64,000 nucleotides of DNA from JAOPZW01 sp963707695 (GTDB lineage Bacteria > Actinomycetota > Thermoleophilia > Solirubrobacterales > Solirubrobacteraceae): positions 620,001-684,000 of the forward strand of contig CAVPQY010000002.1 of the NCBI GenBank assembly GCA_963707695.1, written 5' to 3'. Positions 40,856 to 50,038 of this stretch are shown here, one piece after another. Under the pieces are notes generated by a model. The model had not been told where the DNA came from, did no database searches, and saw only the letters and a program-made list of their open reading frames with translations. The first letter of the stretch is position 1; the number at the start of each line of letters is the position of its first letter. The translations under genes and the position numbers were made by a program.

Positions 40856-41365
40856 ATGATCACGATCACCGCCCGGACCCACGACGACTACGAGGCCGGC
40901 GCGGCGGTCGTGCGCGAGTACCTCCGCTGGGTCCGCGACGACCAAGGGGTCGACCTCGTCGCCCGCCGGCCGCGGGTCGCGGACGAGGCCTGGCGGACCA
41001 AGACGGTCTACGGACCGCCGCGCGGGGCCCTCCTCGTCGCGTTCTCCGGCTCGCGACCGGCGGGCGCCGCGGGCGTCCTCGAGGTCGCACCCGGCGTCGC
41101 GGAGCTGCGCCGCATGTACGTCCGCCCGGGGCTGCGCGGGCGCGGCGCCGGCACCGCGCTGCTGACCCGCGCCATCGAGGAGGCGGCCCGTCGCGGCGCC
41201 GGGATCCTGCGCCTTCAGGCTGATCCCGGCTCGGCGGCGCACCGCCTGTACCGCCGGGTCGGCTTCCGCGAGGGGCCGCCCTGGTGCCCCGAGGACGAGC
41301 CGGGGAGCGTCGGGATGGCGCTGTGGCTCGCGGCGGCCGCGCCGATCCCCGCGCAGGCGACCTGA
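40856..41365 (+). CDS. GNAT family N-acetyltransferase
   Basis: 169 residues. Motif A is L-R-G-R-G-A-G-T-A-L-L near residue 97, after the V-A-E-L-R-R-M-Y-V-R-P strand. The C-terminal A-H-R-L-Y-R-R-V-G-F-R-E is typical. The N-terminal Y-L-R-W-V segment with two acidic residues may set substrate choice. Substrate unknown. It diverges from the SARP regulator with 94 nt between starts. Confidence 0.9.
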   Translation: MITITARTHDDYEAGAAVVREYLRWVRDDQGVDLVARRPRVADEAWRTKTVYGPPRGALLVAFSGSRPAGAAGVLEVAPGVAELRRMYVRPGLRGRGAGTALLTRAIEEAARRGAGILRLQADPGSAAHRLYRRVGFREGPPWCPEDEPGSVGMALWLAAAAPIPAQAT

Positions 41366-41379
41366 GGGCCGGCCGGCGC

Positions 41380-42213
41380 TCAGCCGACGAGGCGCGTGAG
41401 CGCGTCGCGGGTCATCTCGTCGGCCGGCGCGAACTGGATGAGGCGCAGGTCGGGGTGGCTCGTCGGTGCGGACTGCAGGTGGTGGAGCACGAGCCGACCG
41501 GCGCGTGGGTGCTCGATCGTCTTCGTCCCGAGCTGCTCGGCCAGCACCTCGTGGCGCGGCCACCAGTCGCGGAACTGCTCGCTGGCCTCCTCCAGCGCCT
41601 CGACGAGGGCCGCGAAGTCCGGGTCCCCGATGCGCCGGGCGTGCTCGGCTCGGAAGCGGGCGAGGGTGGAGCGCGCCGTCGCCCGGCGCTGCTCGGTGCG
41701 CGGCTCGTCCGTCGTGAAGAGCCACCACAGGAGGTTCTGCCGCCCGTCCGGCGCGCGCGTCGGCTCGCCGAGCAGCGCGGCGGCGGCGGTGTTCCACGCG
41801 AGGACGTCGGCGCGCGGGCCGAGCAGGTAGGCCGGGAGCGGCTCGAGGGCCGCGACGACCGCGGCCAGCTCGGGCGGCGCCTCGCGCAGGAAGTCCGCTG
41901 CGGGCAGCGGCAGCTCGACGCGCGCGAGGTGGAAGAGGTGCGCGCGCTCGGCCCGGTCGAGGCGCAGGACCCGCGCCAGCGCGTCGAGCACCTGCGCCGA
42001 CGGCCTGATGTCGCGGCCCTGCTCGAGCCACGTGTACCAGGACAGGCCCACCCCGGCGAGCTGCGCGACCTCCTCGCGGCGCAGGCCGGGCGTGCGGCGC
42101 CGGCCGTTGGCGGGGAGGCCGGCGTCCTGCGGCGTCACCTGGGCGCGCCGGGTCCGGAGGAAGTCGGTGAGCTCCGAGCGGCGCTCCTGGGAGGGTGGTG
42201 GTGCGAGTCCCAC
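41380..42213 (-). CDS. XRE family transcriptional regulator with MmyB-like ligand-binding domain
   Basis: 277 residues. Helix-turn-helix at about residues 30-75 (R-R-E-E-V-A-Q-L-A-G-V-G-L-S-W-Y-T-W-L-E-Q-G). The rest is the MmyB-like PAS-type domain (P-A-Y-L-L-G-P-R-A-D-V-L-A-W-N, then F-R-D-W-W-P-R-H). Such proteins repress a neighbouring oxidoreductase; here the aldo/keto reductase starts 49 nt away on the other strand, a plausible target. There is no ATG, and GTG 42213 is the best start. Confidence 0.92.
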   Translation of the reverse strand: MGLAPPPSQERRSELTDFLRTRRAQVTPQDAGLPANGRRRTPGLRREEVAQLAGVGLSWYTWLEQGRDIRPSAQVLDALARVLRLDRAERAHLFHLARVELPLPAADFLREAPPELAAVVAALEPLPAYLLGPRADVLAWNTAAAALLGEPTRAPDGRQNLLWWLFTTDEPRTEQRRATARSTLARFRAEHARRIGDPDFAALVEALEEASEQFRDWWPRHEVLAEQLGTKTIEHPRAGRLVLHHLQSAPTSHPDLRLIQFAPADEMTRDALTRLVG

Positions 42214-42262
42214 GATCGATGCCCTTCTTGTGGCCCCGGCGACGGTAGCGCACCGTGGTGGC

Positions 42263-43171
42263 ATGCCCATGACCCGCACCGCCAAGCTCGGCGACCACGA
42301 CGTCCGCCGGATCGGCTTCGGCGCGATGCAGCTCGCCGGCCCAGGCGTGTTCGGCCCGCCGCGCGATCGCGACGCCGCGCTGGCCGTCCTGCGCCGGGCC
42401 GTCGAGCTCGGCGTCGACCACGTCGACACGTCGCAGTACTACGGCCCCGACGTCGTCAACGCGCTCATCCGCGAGGCGCTGCACCCGTACCCCGACGGGC
42501 TCCGTCTCGTGACGAAGGTCGGCGCGCGGCGCGACGACCGGGGGGCGTGGCTGCCCGCGCTGCGCCCCGAGGAGCTGCGCGCGGGCGTCGAGGACAACCT
42601 CCGCGCGCTCGGCGTGGAGCGGCTGACCCTCGTCAACCTGCGGCTGCTCGACGGCGAGCCCGGGGCCGCGGACACCCCGCCGCTCGCCGAGATGCTCGGC
42701 GCGCTGGAGGACCTGCGCCGCGAGGGCAAGATCGAGCACCTCGGCCTCTCGAACGTCTCCCGCGAGCAGGTCGAGGAGGCGCTCGACCTGGTCCCGATCG
42801 CCGGCGTGCAGGACCAGTACTCGGTGCTCGACCGCACGAACGAGGACGTGCTCGAGGTCTGCCGCGGGCGGGGGCTGGCGTTCGTACCGTTCTTCCCGCT
42901 CGGCAGCGCCTTCACGGGCGGCCCGCGGAGGCTCGCGGCGGACCCCGCGATCGCCCGGACCGCGGAGCGGCACGGCGCCACGCCGTCGCAGGTGGCCCTC
43001 GCCTGGCTGCTGCACCACGACGAGCGCATCCTGCTCATCCCGGGGACGTCGTCGGTCGCGCACCTCGAGGCGAACGTGGCCGCGATCGACCTCGAGCTCG
43101 ACGAGGACGACCTCGCCGCCTTGGAGGACGTCCAGCCCGCCGGCGACCCGCTCGAGGCGGTGCACGACTAG
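42263..43171 (+). CDS. Aldo/keto reductase
   Basis: 302 residues. NADPH-dependent carbonyl reductase with a TIM barrel. Catalytic tetrad visible as D-T-S-Q-Y-Y-G (Asp and Tyr near 54-59), T-K-V-G (Lys near 80) and a V-N-L-R segment where His is usual (T-L-V-N-L-R, about residue 117), so the tetrad His appears to be Asn. That is common in AKR subgroups with altered activity. The C-terminal I-P-G-T-S-S-V-A-H-L-E-A-N binds NADPH. ATG 42263; divergent from the XRE regulator. Confidence 0.92.
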   Translation: MPMTRTAKLGDHDVRRIGFGAMQLAGPGVFGPPRDRDAALAVLRRAVELGVDHVDTSQYYGPDVVNALIREALHPYPDGLRLVTKVGARRDDRGAWLPALRPEELRAGVEDNLRALGVERLTLVNLRLLDGEPGAADTPPLAEMLGALEDLRREGKIEHLGLSNVSREQVEEALDLVPIAGVQDQYSVLDRTNEDVLEVCRGRGLAFVPFFPLGSAFTGGPRRLAADPAIARTAERHGATPSQVALAWLLHHDERILLIPGTSSVAHLEANVAAIDLELDEDDLAALEDVQPAGDPLEAVHD

Positions 43172-43198
43172 GCGCTCGACGGCGCCACCTGCCGGTCC

Positions 43199-43774
43199 TC
43201 AGCCGTTCCAGACGACGAAGGCGCGGACGTCGCGCTCCCAGCCCAGCCGGCTGACCGAGCCCGTGCCGAGCACGAGGTGGCCGCCGAGCTCGACGGGCTG
43301 CTCCAGCCAGCGGGAGCCGAGCGCCCGCAGGATGTGGCCGTGGGCGACGCAGAGGACGTCCCCGTCGCCGTCCGGGCCCGCGCTCGCGGCCAGCTCGGCC
43401 ACGAGCCGGTCGCAGCGCGCGGCGACGTCGGCCGGCGACTCCCCGCCCGGGGCGCCGTCGCGCCAGAGCCACCAGCCGGGCCGCTCGCGCCGGATGTCGG
43501 GCGTCGTGATGCCCTCGTAGTCGCCGTAGTCCCACTCCCGGAGCTCCTCGCGGACCTCGGCGCCGTCGCCGACGCCGGCGAGCTCGGCGGTCACCCGCGC
43601 CCGGCCGAGCGGGCTGACCAGGACGCGCGCGAAGGGGCGGGCGGCCAGGCGCGGGGCGAGCGCCCGCCCCGCCGCCTCGCCGGCGGAGGTGAGCGGGATG
43701 TCGGTGCGGCCGGTGTGACGGCCGTTGGCCGACCACTCCGTCTCGGCGTGGCGGACGAGCCAGACCTCAGCCAT
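43199..43774 (-). CDS. Histidine phosphatase (phosphoglycerate mutase-like) family protein
   Basis: 191 residues. L-V-R-H-A-E-T-E-W with the catalytic His at residue 9, S-P-L-G-R-A-R-V-T-A near 54, and V-A-H-G-H-I-L-R near 145. The sequence fits cofactor-dependent acid phosphatases rather than true glycolytic mutases, which are longer. Its start overlaps the pgl stop by 8 nt, so it is the last gene of the pentose-phosphate operon. A sugar-phosphate phosphatase role would fit, but is inference. Confidence 0.9.
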   Translation of the reverse strand: MAEVWLVRHAETEWSANGRHTGRTDIPLTSAGEAAGRALAPRLAARPFARVLVSPLGRARVTAELAGVGDGAEVREELREWDYGDYEGITTPDIRRERPGWWLWRDGAPGGESPADVAARCDRLVAELAASAGPDGDGDVLCVAHGHILRALGSRWLEQPVELGGHLVLGTGSVSRLGWERDVRAFVVWNG

Positions 43775-44444
43775 CGCCGAGCGCGGCGTCGTCGGCGACG
43801 ACCTCCAAGCGCGAGCGGTCCAGCAGCGAGGCGGGGACGGCCTCGTCGGGGCCGTCCAGCACGCGGGCCAGCGGCTCGCGCTTGCCCGCCCCCGTCACGA
43901 GCAGCAGGATCCGGCGCGCGTCGTTGAGCTTGCCCAGCGTCAGGCTCACGCGGTCCGGCGGCGGCTTGGGCGCGTCGTGGACGGGCACCGCCACGCCCAC
44001 CGCGCGCACCGCCGCCTGCCCCGGGAACAGCGAGGCGGTGTGGCCGTCCTCGCCGAGGCCCTGGAGCGCGACGTCGAGCGTCGTGCCGCCCAGCTCCTCG
44101 CCGTAGGCGGCCGCGGCGGCCTCGGCGCCGAGCTCGCCCCGGATCCGATGGACGACGGCCCCGGGCGCGTCGAGCGTCTCGGCCACCAGCCGCGCGTTGC
44201 TCTCGGGGTCGTCGGCCGGCACGCAGCGCTCGTCGCCGAACCACAGGTGCACGTCGCGCCAGTCCGGGAGCATCGGCCCCAGGAGCTCGAAGGCCCGGCG
44301 CGGCGTCGTGCCGGCGCAGAGCGCGACGTGCGCGACGCCGCGGATCGTGCGGGCGCCGTCGATCGCCGCGGCGAGGACCTCGGCGGCGCGGTGCGCGGCG
44401 GCCTCGGCGTCGGGGACGCGGCTGATCTGCGGCTCGCCGGCCAC
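43767..44444 (-). CDS. pgl: 6-phosphogluconolactonase
   Basis: 225 residues, the short SOL/DevB type. Hydrolyses 6-phosphogluconolactone from the zwf step. Visible: C-A-G-T-T-P-R-R-A-F, W-F-G-D-E-R-C-V-P near residue 68, and G-L-G-E-D-G-H-T-A-S-L-F-P with the catalytic residues near 130. GTG 44444 is 4 nt after the GH15 stop. Confidence 0.95.
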   Translation of the reverse strand: MAGEPQISRVPDAEAAAHRAAEVLAAAIDGARTIRGVAHVALCAGTTPRRAFELLGPMLPDWRDVHLWFGDERCVPADDPESNARLVAETLDAPGAVVHRIRGELGAEAAAAAYGEELGGTTLDVALQGLGEDGHTASLFPGQAAVRAVGVAVPVHDAPKPPPDRVSLTLGKLNDARRILLLVTGAGKREPLARVLDGPDEAVPASLLDRSRLEVVADDAALGDG

Positions 44445-44448
44445 CCGG

Positions 44449-46458
44449 CTAGGCCTCCCCGGCGCCGGCGGCCTCGGGCGCGCCGTACGGCGCGTGCCCG
44501 TTGCCGGTCGCGCGGCGCGCGCGGGCGTCCATCGGCGTTTCCAGGCCGGCCGCCATCGCGCCGAGCCGGTCGGCGTCGTCGGCGAGCTGCTCGTCGGCGC
44601 GGATGACGTGCATCACCGCGTTGATGAGCGCCAGGTGCGTGAAGGCCTGCGGGAAGTTGCCGAGGTGGCGGCCCGAGCGGGGGTCGATCTCCTCGGCGTA
44701 GAGCAGCAGCGGGCTCGCGTAGCCGAGCATCTTCTCGCAGAGCTGCCGCGCCCGGGTCGTCTCGCCGATCTCGGCCAGCGCGCTCACGAGCCAGAACGAG
44801 CAGATCGCGAAGGTCCCCTCGTCGCCGCTGAGGCCGTCGTCGGTCTCCTCGACGCGGTAGCGGAGGACGAGCCCGTCGTCGGTGAGCTCGTCGGCGATGG
44901 CCAGGACGGTCGCCCGGACGCGCGCGTCGTCGGCGGGCAGGAAGCGCACGAGCGGCAGGAGCAGCAGCGACGCGTCCAGGGCGTCGCCGTCGTAGTGCTG
45001 CTTGAAGACGCCCTCCGCGGTGACGCCGTGCTCGCAGACGTCGGCATGGATCTCGTCGGCCGCGCGCCGCCACTCCTCGGCCAGCTCGTGCTCGTCGCGC
45101 AGCAGGGCCAGCCGCGCGCCGCGGTCGCAGGCGACCCAGCACATGACCTTCGACGACGTGAAGTGGCGCGGCTCGCCGCGCACCTCCCAGATGCCGCGGT
45201 CGGGCTCGCGCCAGTGCGCGATGGCGTCGGCGACCTGCTTGCGCAGGATCTGCCACGTCGACTCGGCCAGGCCGTCGCGCTCCTTCGTGTGGAGGTAGAC
45301 GGAGTCGAGCACCGCCCCCCAGACGTCGTGCTGCTGCTGGGCGTAGGCGCCGTTGCCGATGCGGACGGGCTTGGCGCCCTCGTAGCCGTGCAGGTGGTCG
45401 AGCGTGACCTCGGTCAGCGTCTTCTCGCCGCCGATCCCGTACATGATCTGCAGGTCGTCCTCGCGCGAGGCCACGTCGCGGATGAAGTAGAAGAAGTCGT
45501 TGGCCTCCTCGTCGAAGCCGAGCGTGTAGAGGCCCCACAGCGCGAAGGTCGAGTCCCGGATCCACGAGAAGCGGTAGTCCCAGTTGCGCTCGCCGCCCGG
45601 GGTCTCCGGCAGCGACGTGGTGGCGGCCGCGCAGATCGCCCCCGTCGGCGCGTAGGACAGCCCCTTGAGGGTGAGGGCGCTGCGCTGGAGGTGCCCCTGC
45701 CACGGGTGGTCGGGGAAGTCGCCGTGCGAGAGCCACTCGTGCCAGAAGTCGGCCGTGTAGACGAGGCGGTGGTAGGCCTCGTCGTAGGTCTGCGGGCCCT
45801 CGTGCTCGGTCCACGAGAGCGCGACGAAGGCCGTGTCGCCGTCGCGCAGCGACGTGCGCGCCCGGGCCCGCGCGCCCTCGAACCCGAGGCGCAGGTCGGT
45901 CGTGAGCGTGACGGCGAGGTCCTCGCCGCCGGCACGGCCGACGCCGACGTTGTAGCCCGTGTCCCCGTAGGACCACTCGACGTGCTTGCGGCCGTAGTCG
46001 AGCACCGGCTCGCAGTCCATGTGCATCTCGACGAAGCCGTTGACGCAGCGCATCGTGCGCAGCAGGACGTGGTCGGCATCGTTGTCCGTCGGCGACCGGC
46101 GGTGCGAGTGCGAGCGGTCCGCCTCGTGGTGCCACGGGCCGATGAGCAGGACGTCGCGCACGATGACCCAGCCCGTCCGCGTGCCCCACGTCGTCTCGAG
46201 GACCATCGTCCCCGGGAGGTAGCGCCGGCCGGCCGGGACCTTCGTGTCGACCGGCCCGAGGCGGAAGCCGCCCGCGTCGCGGTCCAGGAGCTGGCCGAAG
46301 ACGGACGGGCCGTCCATGCGCGGCAGGCACATCCACTCGATGTTCCCGCTCGGCGCCACGAGCGCCGTGACCTCGCAGTCGGACAGGAACGCGTAGTCGG
46401 CGATGGGCGGGAAGGGGCTGCCCCCGAGGGGGACGTCGCCCAGTGCGCGGCCCTTCAT
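44449..46458 (-). CDS. Glycoside hydrolase family 15 protein (trehalase/glucoamylase-like)
   Basis: 669 residues. Hydrolyses alpha-linked glucosides to glucose. N-terminal beta domain with P-P-I-A-D-Y-A-F-L-S-D and W-M-C-L-P-R-M-D; C-terminal (alpha/alpha)6 barrel with N-W-D-Y-R-F-S-W-I-R-D-S, the catalytic acid region G-I-W-E-V-R-G-E-P-R-H-F-T-S-S-K, and the catalytic base region S-G-D-E-G-T-F-A-I-C-S-F-W-L. No signal peptide, so it acts inside the cell, as known mycobacterial GH15 trehalases do. The ATG overlaps the opcA stop (ATGA). Its product, glucose, would feed the ROK kinase at the other end of the operon. Confidence 0.93.
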   Translation of the reverse strand: MKGRALGDVPLGGSPFPPIADYAFLSDCEVTALVAPSGNIEWMCLPRMDGPSVFGQLLDRDAGGFRLGPVDTKVPAGRRYLPGTMVLETTWGTRTGWVIVRDVLLIGPWHHEADRSHSHRRSPTDNDADHVLLRTMRCVNGFVEMHMDCEPVLDYGRKHVEWSYGDTGYNVGVGRAGGEDLAVTLTTDLRLGFEGARARARTSLRDGDTAFVALSWTEHEGPQTYDEAYHRLVYTADFWHEWLSHGDFPDHPWQGHLQRSALTLKGLSYAPTGAICAAATTSLPETPGGERNWDYRFSWIRDSTFALWGLYTLGFDEEANDFFYFIRDVASREDDLQIMYGIGGEKTLTEVTLDHLHGYEGAKPVRIGNGAYAQQQHDVWGAVLDSVYLHTKERDGLAESTWQILRKQVADAIAHWREPDRGIWEVRGEPRHFTSSKVMCWVACDRGARLALLRDEHELAEEWRRAADEIHADVCEHGVTAEGVFKQHYDGDALDASLLLLPLVRFLPADDARVRATVLAIADELTDDGLVLRYRVEETDDGLSGDEGTFAICSFWLVSALAEIGETTRARQLCEKMLGYASPLLLYAEEIDPRSGRHLGNFPQAFTHLALINAVMHVIRADEQLADDADRLGAMAAGLETPMDARARRATGNGHAPYGAPEAAGAGEA

Positions 46459-47520
46459 CGGACGAGCGTGGCGGCGGCGCCTAGCGCCGGCTGGTAGGTC
46501 GGGTCACGCAGGAGAGCTTGACGGATTCCCTCGCCGAGGATCCCTGACTCGCCGCGCGAGGCGCCCAGGACGGTCCACTCGCGGGTGTCGCCGCGGCGGT
46601 TCCGGTAGCGCGCGCGCAGGCCCCCGGGGCCGCGGTCGAGCGAGAGCTGCCGGCCGGTCGCGGTCTCGACCGTGAGGCCGGCGAGGCCCGGGACGTCGAG
46701 CGTCGGGTCGACCACGAGCCGCAGGGTCACGTCCTGGCGCCGGGCCCGGGCGTGGCCGTGCAGGTCGGCGCCACGCGAGAGGAGCGCCTCCGTCCTCCAC
46801 CCCAGCCGCGAGGCCAGCCACCCGGCCAGGAGCAGCGCCGCCGAGCGCGACCGCTCGTGGTGGCGGATCTCGACCGTCGTGAGCTGCTGGAGCTCCGGGC
46901 GGAGGGGGAGGGGGTCGAACGAGGCGGCGACGCGCTCGCGCCACGGGCGTCGTGCGCAGCCAGGCGAGGTCGACGACGTACACGCCGCGCTCCGCGGCGA
47001 CGTGCGTCGACCGGTGCAGCGCGTCGCGCTCGTCGGGCTCGTCTACCGAGTCCAGCAGCACGACCTGGGCCAGCCCGAGCAGGTTCTCGACGGCGTCGTC
47101 GTGGCCGTGCGGCGACCACAGCAGGGTGGGGAGGTCGGTGACCACGAGCGGGTCGACGATCGAGTCCAGGTGCGCGACGTGGCCCTCGCCGACGCGGATC
47201 ATGACCGTCTCGCGCACGAGCGAGAACTCGCCCGGCTTCGGGTCGACCTCCGAGGCCATCGTCGCGACCGCGTCGAGCGTCCGCCGGCCACGCTCGACCT
47301 GCAGGATGATCGTGCGCGAGGGGTGGAAGCGGCCCGTCCGGTCGAGCCGGTTGATGACCTCGCCCGCCCAGTCGCGCTCGACGACGCAGATCATGTTCAG
47401 GGCTCGCCCGGGGACGAAGCCGGCGTCCTCGCCGTGGCGCTCCTTGAGGAGCCGCCGCAGCGCCTCCTCGATGTCCGCGGGGGTCGTGTCCCGGGCGCTC
47501 CAGACGGTGTCCTGGGCCAC
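46455..47520 (-). pseudogene. opcA: OpcA, glucose-6-phosphate dehydrogenase assembly protein, frame broken once
   Basis: OpcA activates or assembles Zwf in Actinobacteria and Cyanobacteria. From GTG 47520 the frame gives V-A-Q-D-T-V-W-S-A-R-D-T-T through R-G-V-Y-V-V-D-L-A-W-L-R-T-T-P, then turns to Arg/Pro nonsense. The neighbouring frame continues W-R-E-R-V-A-A-S-F-D-P-L-P and runs to the end at 46455. Dropping one base in the CGGG near 46944-46947 joins them to about 354 residues, full length. The gene keeps its normal place between zwf and GH15, with the downstream start still overlapping its stop, so the break looks recent or artefactual. Confidence 0.85.
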
Positions 47521-47531
47521 GGCCGCGGCGC

Positions 47532-49103
47532 CTAGATCCTGCGCCACTCGTCGCCGCCGACGAGGAGGCGCTCGGCCTCGTCGGGGCCCTGCGACCCGGC
47601 CGGGTACGTCGGCACGGGCCCCTCGCGGCCCTCGGGGCCGTACCAGGCGGTGATGATCGGGTCGATGATGCGCCACTGCGCCTCGACCTCGTCGTTGCGC
47701 GTGAAGAGCGTGGCGTCGCCGCGCATGGCGTCCGTGATCAGCCGCTCGTAGGCCTCGGGGGACTGCGAGAGGAAGGCGGTCCCGTAGAGGAACTCCATGT
47801 TCACCGGCCGGATCCGCATGCGCGTCCCCGGGATCTTGGCCCCCAGCGCCAGCGACACCCCCTCGTTCGGCTGCAGCGTGAAGACCAGGACGTTCGGCTT
47901 CACGCCGACCGAGCCGTCGGTCTGGAAGGCCATGTGCGGGACGGGCTTGAGCGTCACCGCGATCTCGGTGACCTTCCGCGCCAGGCGCTTGCCGGTGCGC
48001 AGGTAGAAGGGCACGCCGTTCCAGCGCCAGTTCTGGACCTCGAGGCGCAGCGCCGCATAGGTCTCCGTGGCCGAGTCGGGCGGGACGCCCTCCTCCTCGA
48101 GGTAGCCCGGGACCTCCTCGCCGCCGACGGTGCCGGCGGTGTACTGGCCGCGCACCGCGACCTCGCCGACCGTGTCGGGCGTCGGCGGGCGGATCGCGTG
48201 GAGGACCTTGACCTTCTCGTTGCGGACCTCCTCCGCGGTGAACGAGACCGGCGGCTCCATGGCGATGTGGCACAGGAGCTGGAGCATGTGGTTCTGCACG
48301 AGGTCGCGCAGGGCGCCCGCGCTGTCGTAGTAGCCGGCGCGCGAGCCGATGCCGAGGTCCTCGGCGGCCGTGATCTGGACGTGGTCGACGTAGTTCCGGT
48401 TCCACACGGGCTCGAAGAGCCCGTTGGAGAACCGGAACGCCATCATGTTCTGGACGGTCTCCTTGCCCAGGTAGTGGTCGATGCGGAAGACCTGGTCCTC
48501 GGCGAAGACCGACAGGACGGCCTGGTTGAGCGCCTGCGCCTCCTCGAGCGTCGTGCCGAACGGCTTCTCGATGACGACGCGGACCTCGACGTCCTTCTTC
48601 GTCGCGAGGCCGTGGTCGCCGAGCTTGCCGATGATGACCGGGAAGAACGCGGGCGCGGTCGAGAGGTAGAAGCAGCGGAGCAGCGGCCGTCCGGCCTCGC
48701 GGTCGAACTCGTCGAGGGCCTGCGACAGGCGCTCGAAGACGCCGTCGTCGTCGAAGGTCCCGGGGAGGTAGCGCAGCTCGCCGAGCAGGGCCTCGAGCAC
48801 CTTGGGGTCGGGCTCGCGCCGGGAGAACTGCTGGATCGAGGCCTCCGCCTGCTTGCGGAACTCCTGGTCGGACATCTCGCTGCGCGAGACGCCGATGAGG
48901 TTGAAGCGCTCGGGCAGCGCGCCCTCGTGGGCGAGGTTGTAGATCGCCGGCAGGAGCTTGCGGTTGGACAGATCGCCGGTGGCCCCGAAGATCACGAGCG
49001 TCGTCGGGTGGATCGGGACGCGCTCGAGCCCCTCTGCCAGCGGGTTGTCCGCCGGCGCCGGCGGCGCCGTCGGGATCGTGGCCGGCGCGGTGGTGGTGCT
49101 CAC
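47532..49103 (-). CDS. zwf: Glucose-6-phosphate 1-dehydrogenase
   Basis: 523 residues. NADP-linked first step of the pentose-phosphate pathway. I-F-G-A-T-G-D-L-S-N-R-K-L binds the nucleotide near residue 40; the active site is R-I-D-H-Y-L-G-K-E near 208; E-K-P-F-G is near 182. GTG 49103 overlaps the gnd stop (GTGA). An N-terminal extension of about 25 residues (Thr/Ala/Pro-rich) is likely disordered. OpcA follows 12 nt later. Confidence 0.97.
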   Translation of the reverse strand: MSTTTAPATIPTAPPAPADNPLAEGLERVPIHPTTLVIFGATGDLSNRKLLPAIYNLAHEGALPERFNLIGVSRSEMSDQEFRKQAEASIQQFSRREPDPKVLEALLGELRYLPGTFDDDGVFERLSQALDEFDREAGRPLLRCFYLSTAPAFFPVIIGKLGDHGLATKKDVEVRVVIEKPFGTTLEEAQALNQAVLSVFAEDQVFRIDHYLGKETVQNMMAFRFSNGLFEPVWNRNYVDHVQITAAEDLGIGSRAGYYDSAGALRDLVQNHMLQLLCHIAMEPPVSFTAEEVRNEKVKVLHAIRPPTPDTVGEVAVRGQYTAGTVGGEEVPGYLEEEGVPPDSATETYAALRLEVQNWRWNGVPFYLRTGKRLARKVTEIAVTLKPVPHMAFQTDGSVGVKPNVLVFTLQPNEGVSLALGAKIPGTRMRIRPVNMEFLYGTAFLSQSPEAYERLITDAMRGDATLFTRNDEVEAQWRIIDPIITAWYGPEGREGPVPTYPAGSQGPDEAERLLVGGDEWRRI

Positions 49104-50038
49104 GTGCGGGCCTTCACCGCGTGGCCGCCGAACTGGTTGCGCAGCGCGGCGTTGACCTTCGCCGCGTAGTCGCCCTGGTCGCGGGACTCGAAGCGCGCGA
49201 ACAGCGCCGCCGCCAGCGCGGGCATCGGGATCCGGCGGTCGATGGCGTCCTCGAGCGTCCAGCGGCCCTCGCCGGAGTCCTCGACGTAGGGCTCGAGCCG
49301 CTCGAGCTCGTTGCCCTCGGCCTCGAAGGCGCGCGCGGCGAGCGAGTTCAGCCAGGAGCGGACGACCGACCCCTGCTCCCAGAGGTGGGCGACCTTGGCG
49401 TTGTCGACGGGGAAGGGCGACTCGTGCAGGAGGCTGAAGCCCTCGGCGTAGGCCTGCATGATCCCGTACTCGATCCCGTTGTGGACCATCTTCACGTAGT
49501 GCCCGGCGCCGGAGTCGCCGAAGTGGGCCCAGCCGTGGGCGCCGATGGCGTCCTGGCTCTCCTCCGAGGTCGGCGGCGCGAGCACGTCGAGGATCGGCGT
49601 CAGCCGGGTCACCGCCTCCTCCGGCCCCCCGACCATCATGCAGTAGCCCACCTCGAGCCCCCAGACGCCGCCCGACACGCCGACGTCGAGGTAGTCGATC
49701 CCCTTGCCCCGCAGCTGCTCGGCGCGCCGCGCGTCGTCGGTCCACTTCGAGTTGCCGCCGTCGACGATCGCGTCGCCGGGCTCGAGCAGCTCCGCCAGCG
49801 CCTGCACCGTCTGCTCGGTGGGGTCCCCCGCGGGCACCATGATCCAGACCATCCGCGGCGCCTCGAGGCCTGCTACGAGGTTCTCGAGCGAGCCGGCGCC
49901 GGTCGCACCGTGCCCCTCGGCGGCGGCCACCGCCTCCGCGCCGCGGTCGTAGGCGACGACGGTGTGCTCGCTGTCGCGATGGATGCGGTGGACCATGTTG
50001 CCGCCCATCTTCCCCAGCCCGACGAACCCCAGCTGCAT
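49100..50038 (-). CDS. gnd: 6-phosphogluconate dehydrogenase, decarboxylating (short type)
   Basis: 312 residues, the short YqeC/GndA-like form, which is often NAD-dependent, rather than the 470-residue NADP form. G-F-V-G-L-G-K-M-G-G-N is the Rossmann motif at residue 4; I-V-D-G-G-N-S-K-W-T-D-D is near 95; G-V-S-G-G-V-W-G-L near 122; K-M-V-H-N-G-I-E-Y near 181 with the catalytic Lys and Asn. Its ATG shares an A with the tal/pgi stop (TGATG). Confidence 0.96.
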   Translation of the reverse strand: MQLGFVGLGKMGGNMVHRIHRDSEHTVVAYDRGAEAVAAAEGHGATGAGSLENLVAGLEAPRMVWIMVPAGDPTEQTVQALAELLEPGDAIVDGGNSKWTDDARRAEQLRGKGIDYLDVGVSGGVWGLEVGYCMMVGGPEEAVTRLTPILDVLAPPTSEESQDAIGAHGWAHFGDSGAGHYVKMVHNGIEYGIMQAYAEGFSLLHESPFPVDNAKVAHLWEQGSVVRSWLNSLAARAFEAEGNELERLEPYVEDSGEGRWTLEDAIDRRIPMPALAAALFARFESRDQGDYAAKVNAALRNQFGGHAVKART

